A model generated the notes under the pieces. That model worked only from the letters and a program-made list of their open reading frames with translations. It was not told where the DNA came from and did not search any database. The position numbers and the translations under genes are program-made. Source: CBDIBC01 sp965276635 (GTDB taxonomy: Bacteria > Actinomycetota > Acidimicrobiia > Acidimicrobiales > Palsa-688). Taken from it: a stretch of 64,000 nt of DNA. Of the stretch, positions 43,390 to 52,044 are shown in pieces; the stretch's first letter is position 1; each line of letters starts with the position of its first letter. Location of the stretch: positions 558,001 through 622,000 of the forward strand of contig CBDIBC010000005.1 in assembly GCA_965276635.1 (NCBI GenBank), given 5' to 3'.

Positions 43390-44892
43390 ATGACCACCTC
43401 GGCAACGACGCAGACGCGGAGCTTCCGCTCCGTGCCCACCTGGGCGGTGCTGGCCATCTGCTGCACCGCGCAGTTCATGGTCGTGCTCGACGTCTCCATC
43501 GTCAACGTGGCACTGCCGCAGATGCGCCACGCGCTGCACCTGTCCGTGTCCGGTCAGCAGTGGGTGGTCAACGCCTACACCCTGACCTTCGCCGGCTTCC
43601 TGCTCCTCGGCGGCCGAGCCGCCGACCTGTTCGGTCGGAAGCGGATGTTCATCCTCGGCCTCGCCGTCTTCACCGTCTGCAGCCTGGTCGGCGGCCTGGC
43701 CCAATCGGGCGGCACGCTGATCGCCGCCCGCGCGGCCCAGGGGATTGGCGGGGCCATCCTGGCTCCCACGACCCTCAGCCTGCTCACCACCCGTTTCGTC
43801 GAGCCCGAAGCCAGGCGCCGGGCTCTCGGCGCCTGGGCAGCGACCGCGGCGAGCGGCGCAGCCGTCGGCGTGTTGCTCGGCGGCGTGCTCACCGACCTGC
43901 TCGACTGGCGATGGGTCCTGTTCGTCAACGTCCCCATCGGCATCGCGCTGCTGCTCGCCGCCGGCGTCGCCATCAGCGAATCCCGAGCCGACGGCGCCCA
44001 CCGGTCTCTCGACCTGCCAGGAGCGTTCACCGTCACCGCCGGGCTGGCCGTCCTGGTCTACGGCATCGTCAGCACCGACACCCACCCGTGGGCGTCGTCA
44101 CAAACCATCGGCACCCTGGCGATCGGTGTGGCCCTGCTCCTGGCGTTCGTCGCCATCGAAAGCCGCTTGGCCGCCCACCCATTGGTGCCTCTCGGCGTTT
44201 TCCGCCGGCGCAGCCTGTCTGCGGCCAACGGGATCGCCATCATGATCGGCTCCGCCCTCTTCGGGATGTACTTCTTCCTGTCGCTGTTCATCCAGCAGGT
44301 CAACGGCTACAGCCCCCTACGCGCCGGCATCGCGTACCTCCCGGCCGGCCTGGCCACGCTGGCCGGATCGGTGCTCGGCACCCGGGTGGTCGGCCGCCTC
44401 GGCGTGCGCCGCCAACTCGTCGTCGGTCCCCTGCTCGCGGCCGGCGGCCTGATCTGGCTGGCTACGACCCTGCAGCCGGGCGCGGCCTACTGGACCCATA
44501 TCTTCGGTCCGCTGGTGATGGTCGGCGTAGGCCTGGGTCTCTCGTTCGTGCCGATGACCATCGCCGCCACCGCGGGCGTGCCCGCCCATGAGGCGGGACT
44601 GGCCTCCGGGTTGATCAACACCGCCCGCCAGGTCGGCGGCGCGGTCGGCCTGGCGCTCATGGCCACCGTGGCCGCCAACGCAGCCAGCCACCACCTGCCG
44701 GGTCCCGCCGCAGTCGCACGCGCTCTGACCGCCGGTTACGACCGGGCGTTCGGGATCGCCGCCGCCGCACTGGTGGTCGCCTCCGCCCTGGCCTTCCTGT
44801 TGCCGCGACGGGCTCCGGCGCCGATGGCCGCCCCGGCGCCGGAGCTACATGACGAGAAGATCCTCGAGCCTCTGGTCGCCAGCGAGACGTAG
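43390..44892 (+). CDS. MFS transporter, DHA2 (EmrB/QacA) type, 14 TM
   Basis: The 500-residue membrane protein contains the DHA2 motif D1 LDVSIVNVALPQMRHAL (TM1), motif A GGRAADLFGRKRMF, and motif C-like GAAVGVLLGGVLTDLLDWRWVLFVNVPIG. About 14 hydrophobic segments are spread over its length, with two extra central helices. It should expel drugs or toxic compounds using the proton gradient. Divergent MarR control is likely. The closing 35 residues are Pro/Ala-rich and cytosolic. Confidence 0.92.
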   Translation: MTTSATTQTRSFRSVPTWAVLAICCTAQFMVVLDVSIVNVALPQMRHALHLSVSGQQWVVNAYTLTFAGFLLLGGRAADLFGRKRMFILGLAVFTVCSLVGGLAQSGGTLIAARAAQGIGGAILAPTTLSLLTTRFVEPEARRRALGAWAATAASGAAVGVLLGGVLTDLLDWRWVLFVNVPIGIALLLAAGVAISESRADGAHRSLDLPGAFTVTAGLAVLVYGIVSTDTHPWASSQTIGTLAIGVALLLAFVAIESRLAAHPLVPLGVFRRRSLSAANGIAIMIGSALFGMYFFLSLFIQQVNGYSPLRAGIAYLPAGLATLAGSVLGTRVVGRLGVRRQLVVGPLLAAGGLIWLATTLQPGAAYWTHIFGPLVMVGVGLGLSFVPMTIAATAGVPAHEAGLASGLINTARQVGGAVGLALMATVAANAASHHLPGPAAVARALTAGYDRAFGIAAAALVVASALAFLLPRRAPAPMAAPAPELHDEKILEPLVASET

Positions 44893-44913
44893 GAGGGCGC
44901 TCACCGGCTGGAT

Positions 44914-46638
44914 TCAGCCCCGTACGTAGGTGCCCGGTGCGGGACCGAGGACAGGGTAGGCGGCACTGCCCATCGCCGGCGGCTTTTGCATGCCACCCGA
45001 GCGCGGGACGATCCATTCGATCCAGTCGTTCCACCACGTGTCGCGGTGTTCGGTGGCGTCGGCCTGCCAGGTTTCTGGGTCGGCGGGGAGTTCGTCGTTG
45101 GTCCAGAGGCGGGATTTCGGGTTGGGCGGGTTGACGATCCCGGCGATGTGCCCGGATGACGACAGGACGAACCGGCACGTACCTTTGATGAGCTGGGTGG
45201 TGCGGTAGGAGTTGCGCCAGGGAACAATGTGGTCCTCGGCGGCGGCCACGATGTAACTGTCGACGTCGATGCCCGACACGGCCAGGCGTTCGCCGCATAG
45301 TTCCATGCGGTCTTCGGACAGGGCGTTGTCGATCCAGCATTGGCGTAGGTAGAAGGCGTGCATCTTGGCGGGCATGCGGGTGGAGTCGTGGTTCCAGGCC
45401 AGCAGGTCGAAAGCGGGGGGCTGCTCGCCGCACAGCCACCCTGACGCCACGTAGGAGAAGATCAGCTCGTTCGCTCGTAGCAGGTCGAAGGTGCGGGCCA
45501 TGTCGCTGGCTTCGAGGAACCCCGCCTTGGCCATCTTGCGTTCCAGGCCGGCGACGGTCTTCTCGTCGGTGAAGACCTCCGAGAAGGTGCCAGCGTCGGC
45601 GTGATCTACCAGACAGTTGAGCATGGTGGAGCTGTTGACCAGGCCCCGGTCTCCGGTGGCGTCGAGGTAGGCCAGCAGGGCGGTGTTGAGCGTGCCGCCC
45701 AAGCAAACCGACAGGTTGTTGACCGTCTCCGAGCCGGTGACCTCCCGGACGACGTCGAGCGCAGCGCGTGGCCCCTTGAGCAGGTAGTCGTCGAAGCCGA
45801 AGTCACGCATGGAGGCGTCGGGGTTCCGGTAGCTGATGGCGAAGGTGGTGATCCCGTGTGCCACCGCCCACTCGATAAGGCTCTTCCCGGGAGCCAGATC
45901 CAAGATGTAGTACTTGTTGATCCACGGGGGACCCATCAGCAGGGGGATCTCGTGGACCTGGCCGGTGACCGGTTGGTACTGGATCACCTCGACGAGGTCG
46001 TTACGGAAGACCACCTGACCGGGGGTGGCGGCCATGTTGGTGCCGAGGATGAAGGGGGTTGTGTCGACCTGCTTGGGCCACCCGTCGTTGGTGACCAGAT
46101 CGTTGACCATGTTGCGCACACCCCGCAGGACGCTCCACCCGCCGGTCTCCGCCGCCCGGCGGAGAGCGGCAGGGTTGGTGGGCAGATAGTTGGTGGGGGC
46201 CAGAGCGTCGGCGATCAGATTGGCGGCGAATCGGGCTTTGGCGGCAGCGACGCGGTCAAGCCCGGCGCCTTCCACCAGGTCGGTGAGCAACTGGCGGTTG
46301 AGCAGGTACGCCTGCAACAACCCGTAGAAGGCCGGGTTCTCCCGCCACGCCGCCTCGACGAAGCGACGGTCCTTCAAGTCGGGTACGGCGGGGCCCGCCA
46401 CGTCAAGCCCGAACGCCCGACCCGCCGTCGCCGTCCCCGCCCTGGTCAGACGGGCGGCGTGGGTGGCCAGGAGGCCGCCGAGGGCGACGGGATGACGTGC
46501 TCGCCGGGCCAATGCATGGCCCAACGCTCCGGTGAGGGCAACCGGGTCAAGTGATCCGGCCAGACCTTCGGCCACCCCGAGTCGTTGCAACTCGGCGGCC
46601 TCTCCTGCCTTTTCCGCCGCCGGGCCGGAAGTGACCAT
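44914..46638 (-). CDS. phaC: Class I polyhydroxyalkanoate synthase
   Basis: The ATG at 46638 has AGGGGGA eight bases upstream and is preferred to the GTG at 46695. The protein is 574 residues, the class I size. PPWINKYYILDLAPGKSLIEWAVAHGITTFAISYRNPDAS is the PhaC core. The lipase-like box reads SVCLGGT with catalytic Cys312, and Asp469 (AAAEDHIVPW) and His497 (SSSGHIAGIVNPP) complete the triad. It polymerises 3-hydroxyacyl-CoA on granules. The second position before the nucleophile is Val instead of the common Tyr/Ile. The HTH regulator and phasin genes lie upstream on the same strand, and a depolymerase is divergent from the phasin. Confidence 0.92.
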   Translation of the reverse strand: MVTSGPAAEKAGEAAELQRLGVAEGLAGSLDPVALTGALGHALARRARHPVALGGLLATHAARLTRAGTATAGRAFGLDVAGPAVPDLKDRRFVEAAWRENPAFYGLLQAYLLNRQLLTDLVEGAGLDRVAAAKARFAANLIADALAPTNYLPTNPAALRRAAETGGWSVLRGVRNMVNDLVTNDGWPKQVDTTPFILGTNMAATPGQVVFRNDLVEVIQYQPVTGQVHEIPLLMGPPWINKYYILDLAPGKSLIEWAVAHGITTFAISYRNPDASMRDFGFDDYLLKGPRAALDVVREVTGSETVNNLSVCLGGTLNTALLAYLDATGDRGLVNSSTMLNCLVDHADAGTFSEVFTDEKTVAGLERKMAKAGFLEASDMARTFDLLRANELIFSYVASGWLCGEQPPAFDLLAWNHDSTRMPAKMHAFYLRQCWIDNALSEDRMELCGERLAVSGIDVDSYIVAAAEDHIVPWRNSYRTTQLIKGTCRFVLSSSGHIAGIVNPPNPKSRLWTNDELPADPETWQADATEHRDTWWNDWIEWIVPRSGGMQKPPAMGSAAYPVLGPAPGTYVRG

Positions 46639-46721
46639 TGTCGTCGTCCCCCTCATCGATGTGACACCGTGGGCGGCTTCTCGGTCGCTCGTCACTGTGT
46701 TCTACAACGGAGGGACACGTT

Positions 46722-46743
46722 TGACAACAACGTTTTGTCGTCA
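46722..46743. promoter_or_regulatory. Inverted repeat upstream of phaC
   Basis: TGACAACAA-CGTT-TTGTCGTCA is a 9+4+9 inverted repeat with one mismatch. It lies about 85 bases before the phaC ATG and downstream of the HTH-regulator gene. It is a candidate operator, perhaps for the adjacent regulator, or part of the phaC promoter. Confidence 0.5.
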
Positions 46744-46839
46744 GGCTGCTAACTATATGCCGCAACGGGGCCGTCCCGGGCGGTTCAGCCGGGTAGCCAC
46801 GAAGCGGGTCAACGTGCGCAACCACGGAGGCAGGCGGCC

Positions 46840-47238
46840 TCAGGTTAGATCGGACGCCGCCGCGCCCTGGCCAGCGAGGTTCTCGGGGATGTCGCCGGGC
46901 TGGTTGATGGCGCAGTAACTGCGATAGACAGCAAGCAACGCTTGCTTCTGCTGGTCGGTGAGCCGGACATCGGCGCGTATCGCCACCTCCGTCCCGTCCC
47001 CGACCGGCGGGTGGCTATCCAGCATTCCCGCCTGGTCGAGCAACGTCTCGGCTGACAGGTTGAGCGCCTGGGCGATCGAGCGCAGCACCCGCATGGACGG
47101 CTCGTGCAGGCCGCGCTCGATCTGACTTAGGTACGGATTGGAAACATCGGTCAGTGCAGCCATCTGGCGCAGCGACAGATCAGCCAACTCGCGTTGGGAG
47201 CGGATGAACGCTCCCAACGCGCCCCGGCGGGAATCCAC
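46840..47238 (-). CDS. XRE-family HTH regulator of the PHA cluster
   Basis: The 132-residue protein starts with a GTG three bases after the phasin stop. The HTH is GAFIRSQRELADLSLRQMAALTDVSNPYLSQIERGLHEPSMRVLRSIAQALNLSAETLLDQAG. A short C-terminal region (VRLTDQQKQALLAVYRSYC) follows. Small XRE proteins of this shape next to phasin and phaC genes are found in actinobacteria and are thought to control granule genes. The regulatory role here is inferred from position. Confidence 0.88.
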   Translation of the reverse strand: MDSRRGALGAFIRSQRELADLSLRQMAALTDVSNPYLSQIERGLHEPSMRVLRSIAQALNLSAETLLDQAGMLDSHPPVGDGTEVAIRADVRLTDQQKQALLAVYRSYCAINQPGDIPENLAGQGAAASDLT

Positions 47239-47241
47239 CCG

Positions 47242-47607
47242 TTAGCGGGCCGCAGGAGCTGCCGCGCCGACCAGGCGCTGCGCCAGCTGCCGCTGAGCGT
47301 CAAGGACGCCGCCAGCCATGTCGAAACTGGCGTTCACAACCTCGCGGAAGTCGGGAAAACCGAATGTCGGGCTGTCCGAAGACCGCAACGCGGTGGCCGT
47401 CAACGCCTTCCACGCCTCGACGGCGAGCTCGCTGCCGCGCTGCGCAGAGTCAACCGCAGAGCGGCTGATGGCGGTTACCACCTCGCGGGTATGATCCGCG
47501 GTGGTAGCCGCCAAAACCTGGGCGTCCTTGACCGAGGCATCGGTGTGCTCTCGCACACTGCCGGCCAAGTCGTCGCCGGTCTTTGCACGGGTACTGTTCG
47601 TGGGCAT
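47242..47607 (-). CDS. Phasin-like granule-associated protein
   Basis: ATG 47607 has AGGAGG upstream and gives 121 residues. The chain is amphipathic helical: SVKDAQVLAATTADHTREVVTAISRSAVDSAQRGSELAVEAWKALTATALRSSD and then FPDFREVVNASFDMAGGVLDAQRQLAQRLVG. This is typical of phasins that coat polyhydroxyalkanoate granules. The assignment rests on pattern plus genetic context (HTH regulator and phaC downstream, PHA depolymerase divergent). Confidence 0.78.
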   Translation of the reverse strand: MPTNSTRAKTGDDLAGSVREHTDASVKDAQVLAATTADHTREVVTAISRSAVDSAQRGSELAVEAWKALTATALRSSDSPTFGFPDFREVVNASFDMAGGVLDAQRQLAQRLVGAAAPAAR

Positions 47608-47718
47608 GGGGCCTCCTGTAATGGGTGCATAGCGACCGAACTCCGGCGCCATCGCCAACTATAGTACAGCGTCTGCTAGATATACCACGCAGCCTAATCG
47701 GGATACGGTCGATCCGAC

Positions 47719-48537
47719 ATGGACAACTTCGAGGGTTACGTAGACGCCGCAGGTTCCCGGGTATGGGTCACCACACGCGGTGACGGGCCGCCACTGCTGC
47801 TGATGATGGGCATAGGTGGTCACACCCGCATGTGGGCACCGTTGCGGCGCCGGCTCCCCGGCTTCCGGACCATCGCCTACGACTCGCCGGGCACCGGCAA
47901 GTCACCCGCGGCCGGTTTCCCTTCCATGGGAGCACTGGCTAGCGTCGCGACCGCAGTGCTAGACGGCCTCGGCGTCGAGCGGACTTCGGTGCTCGGCTAC
48001 TCCTTCGGAGGAGCCGTGGCCCAGCAGCTCGCCCACCAATCCGCCGGGCGAGTCGACCGGCTGGTCCTGGCCGCCACGACATGCGGGATCGGATCAGTCC
48101 TCGGCTGGCCGGCGCTGTGGATGACCACACCAGCCCGCTACTGGTCCTCCGATGCACTCCAAGCGCTGGCGCCCACGCTCTACGGCGGCCGCCAACGCGC
48201 CGGGGCAATGACGCCCGGATTCAACGACAACCCACCCGACCCCCTCGGTTACCTGAGCCAACTCATCGCCATCGGCACCTGGACCAGCCTGCCTTGGCTG
48301 CGCCGCCTCCGATCGCCCACCCTGATACTGGCCGGTGACGACGACCCCCTTGTGCCGGTGGCCAACGCCCGACTCTTGGCCCGCCGCATCCCAGGAGCCC
48401 AGCTGCACGTCGTTCCCGGTGCCGGCCACCTCTTCCTCCTCGACAGCGCTGTGGAGATGGCCCCCCTCATCGAGCGTTTTGTCAGTGCTGAGCCAGAAGC
48501 GACAACGAGAACGACTTACTCGGAGGCGACGCGGTAG
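47719..48537 (+). CDS. Intracellular PHA depolymerase-like alpha/beta hydrolase
   Basis: The 272-residue hydrolase has LLLMMGIGGHTRMWAPLRRRLPGFRTIAYDSPGTGKS and the nucleophile elbow GYSFGG with Ser95. The acid is in LAGDDDPLVP and the His in VPGAGHLFLLDSA. The opening resembles medium-chain-length PHA depolymerases (PhaZ), and it is divergent from the phasin gene with a gap of about 110 bases. A role in mobilising stored PHA fits the cluster. A general esterase cannot be excluded. Confidence 0.78.
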   Translation: MDNFEGYVDAAGSRVWVTTRGDGPPLLLMMGIGGHTRMWAPLRRRLPGFRTIAYDSPGTGKSPAAGFPSMGALASVATAVLDGLGVERTSVLGYSFGGAVAQQLAHQSAGRVDRLVLAATTCGIGSVLGWPALWMTTPARYWSSDALQALAPTLYGGRQRAGAMTPGFNDNPPDPLGYLSQLIAIGTWTSLPWLRRLRSPTLILAGDDDPLVPVANARLLARRIPGAQLHVVPGAGHLFLLDSAVEMAPLIERFVSAEPEATTRTTYSEATR

Positions 48538-48655
48538 AGAGGTGGTCACCTACCGGGCGCTGAGCGCGGTCACGCCACCACCTGGCCCACCCACGGAGAC
48601 CGAGAACCTCGACGACTCGGTGAGACCAGCGAGTCCTCATGTTGGTGGAGGGTCG

Positions 48656-48835
48656 TCAGGTGGTCGTACTGGCCGCCTCTGCGAGGGCAGGATCGAGCCC
48701 CCAGTCGACCGGGTAGGCGTCGGGGTCCACGGGCCGGAGGTCAACGACGGGACTCTCGGCGTGGAGGGCCCCGCCGCAGTCCGGGCACCATAGCCAGATC
48801 ATGTCCACGGAACGGTCGCAGCTCTCACATCGCAT
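48656..48835 (-). CDS. Small zinc-ribbon-like protein (59 residues)
   Basis: The peptide MRCESCDRSVDMIWLWCPDCGGALHAESPVVDLRPVDPDAYPVDWGLDPALAEAA has two CxxC pairs (CESC, CPDC), as in a zinc ribbon. GAGAGG precedes the start, and a GTG one codon earlier is an alternative. The acidic tail is disordered-looking. Function is unknown. It stands alone between the depolymerase and reductase genes. Confidence 0.6.
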   Translation of the reverse strand: MRCESCDRSVDMIWLWCPDCGGALHAESPVVDLRPVDPDAYPVDWGLDPALAEAASTTT

Positions 48836-48995
48836 CACGACGTACCTCTCGGGAAGTCACCGCGAGAAGGTCCGCTGCTTGAACCCGCTCATCGCTCAGT
48901 AAACCGTCCAGCGAACGCCTTCCGGCAGCCCTACCGCTACTAGCTCTTTGACGAACCGTTGGATGGCGCGCAGACCGTTAGCCTAGAGGCTGCGG

Positions 48996-49907
48996 TCAGG
49001 TCGTGGGAGCGGTGAAGTAGTCCCCGTGTTCGAGGTCGGCGAGCAAGGTCGGGTGCGTCGGCGTCCAGCCCAGCAGGGAGCGGGTGTGCTTGCTGGAGGC
49101 GGGTGCGTCGATGGCGTAGGCGCCGGCTATGAATGCGACGTCAAACAGGGGACTGGCTTCCTCGAGTGTCATCGACGCGACGGGAAGATCGAGCTGCCGA
49201 CCGATCGTGTCTGCGATGGTGCGCAGCGTGATGCCACTCTCGTCGGCGCCGTGCAAGGTGCTGCCCGCCGGCGCCTTTTCCAGCGCAAGCCGGAAGAGGC
49301 TGGCCGCGTCGAGGCGGTGGACTGCCGGCCAGCGGTTCGCACCGTCACCGATGTAGGGCGACACGCCGGCCTTGCGGGCGGCGGCGATCAGCATGGGGAT
49401 GAAGCCGTAGTCGCCGGGTCCGTGCACGGTGGGTGCGAGCCGGACCACGCTGGATCGCACCCCGCGCTCGACGAACTGCAGGCAGGCCTGCTCTCCCGGG
49501 ATCCGGAAGTGGGCGCTGGACCCGAGGTCCGGTAGGTCCTGCTCGGTGCTGACACGTCCGGCTGTCATGGCGAAGGTGCCTGACGTGATCACGAGCGGTT
49601 TGCCGGATCCAACCAGGCCTTCACCCAGAGCGGTGATGGCAGTGCTGTCGAGCCGGGCCAGGCCCTCGGGATCGGCGAAGTCACCACTGAAGGCCATGTG
49701 CAGTACGCCGTCGGCCTGCTGGGACCCGGCGTTCAGGGTGTCCAGGTCGCCGAGGTCGCCACGCCGTACGGTGGCGCCGAGGGCCTTGAGGCGAGCGGCG
49801 GACGCGTCGGAGCGGGCCAGGCCGATGACCGTGTGGCCGGCTGCGATCAGCTCGGAGACGACCGCAGGGCCAGTGAGCCCGGAGCCGCCGGTGACGAAGA
49901 CATGCAT
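48996..49907 (-). CDS. NAD(P)-dependent SDR/epimerase-type oxidoreductase, second copy
   Basis: The 303-residue protein has VFVTGGSGLTGPAVVSELIAAGHTVIGLARSDASAARLKALGATVRRGDLGDL. Conserved blocks (DGANRWPAVHRLDAASLFRLALEKAPAGSTLHG and SLLGWTPTHPTLLADLEHGDYF) match the copy at 27420-28370. As there, it is divergent from a TetR gene. No nitroreductase gene follows in this copy. The ATG at 49907 gives the canonical N-terminus. Confidence 0.9.
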   Translation of the reverse strand: MHVFVTGGSGLTGPAVVSELIAAGHTVIGLARSDASAARLKALGATVRRGDLGDLDTLNAGSQQADGVLHMAFSGDFADPEGLARLDSTAITALGEGLVGSGKPLVITSGTFAMTAGRVSTEQDLPDLGSSAHFRIPGEQACLQFVERGVRSSVVRLAPTVHGPGDYGFIPMLIAAARKAGVSPYIGDGANRWPAVHRLDAASLFRLALEKAPAGSTLHGADESGITLRTIADTIGRQLDLPVASMTLEEASPLFDVAFIAGAYAIDAPASSKHTRSLLGWTPTHPTLLADLEHGDYFTAPTT

Positions 49908-49932
49908 GACTACCTCCAGACGAGCGAATAAC

Positions 49933-49970
49933 GTCAGTGACTGACTCTACTCTAAACGACAGTCACTGAC
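49933..49970. promoter_or_regulatory. Inverted-repeat operator candidate in the second reductase/TetR gap
   Basis: GTCAGTGACTG (49933-49943) and CAGTCACTGAC (49960-49970) form a perfect 11-bp inverted repeat with a 16-base spacer. The left arm region GTCAGTGACTGAC is itself a palindrome. The CAGT/ACTG half-sites recall those in the first reductase/TetR gap. The site ends 19 bases before the TetR GTG. Confidence 0.72.
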
Positions 49971-49989
49971 AATTGGCTAGGTTGGGCAT

Positions 49990-50553
49990 GTGCCACGAAG
50001 CGGCGAGCAAGTGCGATTGCGCCTCCAGCAGGCAGCGCTGGAGCTGTATCGCGAACGCGGCTACGACAGCACGACGACCGCCCAGATCGCGGATCGCGCT
50101 GGTGTCACCGAGCGGACGTTCTTCCGACACTTTCCGGACAAGCGCGAGGTCCTGTTCGACGGCGAGGCCACGCTGGGCCTCGACCTGGAACGCGGTGTCG
50201 CTGAGGCGCCGGACGGCCTTGGCCCGCTGACAATCCTCTTCCATGCGTTCCACGTCGCAGTGCCGCTGCTTCAAGGCAACCGATAGTTCTCCCAACCCCG
50301 TCACCAGGTCATCACTGCGACCCCGGCCCTGCGCGAACGTGAACTAGCCAAGGAAGCCTCCCTGACCCAGGCCCTCGCAGCAGCCCTGCAGCGATACGGC
50401 GTCGCCCCCCGCCGGGCACAGCTTTCTGCCCAGATCGGCATGGCTGCCTTCGCCCAAGGCATGCTGAGCTGGCTCGACAACCCCGACGACAACCTGGAAG
50501 ATCAACTGGCGCAAGCACTCGACGATCTACGGGCACTGGCGGCCGAGCGGTAG
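49990..50553 (+). pseudogene. TetR-family regulator with in-frame TAG (nonsense pseudogene)
   Basis: A GTG at 49990 opens RLRLQQAALELYRERGYDSTTTAQIADRAGVTERTFFRHFPDKREVLFDGEATLG, closely matching the intact paralogue at 28459-29028. A TAG at 50284-50286 stops translation after 98 residues. The same frame then continues without any shift as FSQPRHQVITATPALRERELAKEASLTQALAAALQ to a natural stop at 50551-50553, aligned with the paralogue's SSQRQAVIAANPELRERELAK. One substitution (for example GAG or CAG to TAG) would explain it. The product would keep the HTH but lose the dimerisation domain. Confidence 0.88.
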
Positions 50554-50616
50554 GCGCTGGGCAAACCACGCCGGCTTGGCCACAGCGCGCTCGCGAGGGA
50601 CCGCTGACCGGTCACT

Positions 50617-51054
50617 TCAGACGCGCACCGGTCGAATCCGGACGCCAACCGAAGCTGCCAGCTTACGAATGTCCTCAACGTCGGCGGTAACGATGACACC
50701 TCCGCCAGCCCCCGCCGAGGTCGCTACAACGATTGCGTCGATCGTGGCCGACACTCCTCCGATACCGGCCAAGCGCTTCAAGTCGGCAGCTACCCGCGCG
50801 ACAGGTTCCGTGGTGGCCACGATCTGCAGCTTCTTCAGCACTTGATTCGCCCGTGCGTCTCGTCGCTCACCGACCAGCGTCTCAGCCAGCACAGCGGCGG
50901 GCACCAAGACGGGAACACCCGCTTCACTCGATGCGGCCAAGACCGCCCTGGCATCCTGGCTGTCGTTCCTGGACACGGCCCAGAGCCCTTCGCTGTGTAG
51001 CACCACAGATGGCCACGGCGCAGGGGGTACACCCCTCACTCCGCGACGAACCAC
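50617..51054 (-). CDS. PIN-domain (VapC-like) protein with altered first acidic residue
   Basis: The 145-residue protein shows the PIN layout: VVLHSEGLWAVSRND at the N-terminus, VPAAVLAETLVG with Glu58, ATIDAIVVATSA with Asp106, and VIVTADVEDIRKLAASVGV with Asp125/128. The first position, nearly always Asp (VVLD), is His20 here, which could impair Mg-dependent RNase activity. It overlaps the antitoxin-like gene by 19 bases. An alternative start a few codons in is possible. Confidence 0.8.
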   Translation of the reverse strand: MVRRGVRGVPPAPWPSVVLHSEGLWAVSRNDSQDARAVLAASSEAGVPVLVPAAVLAETLVGERRDARANQVLKKLQIVATTEPVARVAADLKRLAGIGGVSATIDAIVVATSAGAGGGVIVTADVEDIRKLAASVGVRIRPVRV

Positions 51055-51392
51055 TGGGCCAGAACCCGGTCATACGTCTCGGGCGACGGCGATCCCGCTT
51101 CCTGCTCCATCTCATTCACGAGTTGGCTCAAGCGCTCCTGAGCCAGCGCCGCATACAGCAGCTCATTGATCGACGTCGAGAGCGCCCGGCCACCGAACTG
51201 AGCCCGGATCTCATCGACCAAGGGCCTGTCCAGTGTGAGCGAGACCTTCTCTTTCTCCTGTGCGGGAGCAGGGGCGAGCACGTTCAGCCCACCTATGCGG
51301 AGCCTGGTCGCCGAAGACCCACCGGCTCCCTCGTCACGGCTGGGGGTCCGAGGCTCGCTCGTGGGAGTCTTCTTCCTTGCCGGAGATGTCAT
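51036..51392 (-). CDS. VapB-like antitoxin
   Basis: The 118-residue protein has a disordered basic N-terminus. KVSLTLDRPLVDEIRAQFGGRALSTSINELLYAALAQERLSQLVNEMEQEAG follows, a ribbon-helix-helix-like segment with an acidic helix. The final helix (DRVLAQWFVAE) probably wraps the toxin. Gene order antitoxin-toxin with overlap is the standard VapBC arrangement. It should autorepress the operon with the toxin. Confidence 0.72.
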   Translation of the reverse strand: MTSPARKKTPTSEPRTPSRDEGAGGSSATRLRIGGLNVLAPAPAQEKEKVSLTLDRPLVDEIRAQFGGRALSTSINELLYAALAQERLSQLVNEMEQEAGSPSPETYDRVLAQWFVAE

Positions 51393-51645
51393 GCGTTAAT
51401 CCTACCATGAGTAGGATTGACGGATCAAGGCGTTATCGCCCCGGGGCGTCCCCGCTGCGGCGTCACCTTGCCACCACCCACGAGATATGTCCGTAGGTCC
51501 CCAAACGAGAGCGGACGAGGCGCCACCCGCCAACCAGGTCCTGCGCGAGCAGCGGTGCTGGGCGATTGTCGTCTTACGAACCGCCCCTTGACGGGGAACA
51601 GCGTTCGGTCGATGATGCATGCGTCAGTCATTGATTGGAGGACGC

Positions 51646-52044
51646 GTGGCACGTCAGACGGTGGATGGTTCTTTCGAGGTGACGTCGTGGTCCGAAGACC
51701 CGGCGGCGGAGCTGGTCGGTGCGGCCAAGGTCACCGTGGCGAGCATCGGCCAGCGGTTCCGTGGGGGGATCGAGGCAGAGACGGTCGCTGACATGGTTAT
51801 GACCTACCGCGACGATGGGACGGCCGAGTTCGTGGGCTACCAGCGGGTGCGAGGTCGCATCGGCGAGCGGGCCGGTGCCTTCGTGCTCCAGAGCATCGGG
51901 GGCTACGACGGGACCGCCGCCCGGTCTCAGCTGACAGTGGTGTCGGGGTCGGCCACCGGCAGTCTCGCCGGCCTGGCCGGTACTGGTGCCTCGGAGGCCC
52001 CGGCCGGCTCGACCGGGACATTCACCTTCGACTACGAGCTTTGA
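51646..52044 (+). CDS. DUF3224 domain protein
   Basis: GTG 51646 follows GGAGG and gives 132 residues. SFEVTSWSEDPAAELVGAAKVTVASIGQRFRGGIEAETVADMVMTYRDDGTAEFVGYQRVRGRIGERAGAFVLQSIGGYDGTAARSQLTVVSGSATGSLAGLAGTGA is a clear DUF3224 (allene-oxide-cyclase-like beta-barrel) pattern. Function is unknown. Its stop overlaps the TTG start of the MarR gene (TTGA), so the two are co-translated. Confidence 0.92.
   Translation: MARQTVDGSFEVTSWSEDPAAELVGAAKVTVASIGQRFRGGIEAETVADMVMTYRDDGTAEFVGYQRVRGRIGERAGAFVLQSIGGYDGTAARSQLTVVSGSATGSLAGLAGTGASEAPAGSTGTFTFDYEL

Noticed and set aside
42733..44085. A 450-codon leftward frame
   Set aside because: The MarR protein occupies the last 185 codons only, starting at 43290. 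The upstream part is the shadow of the MFS transporter.
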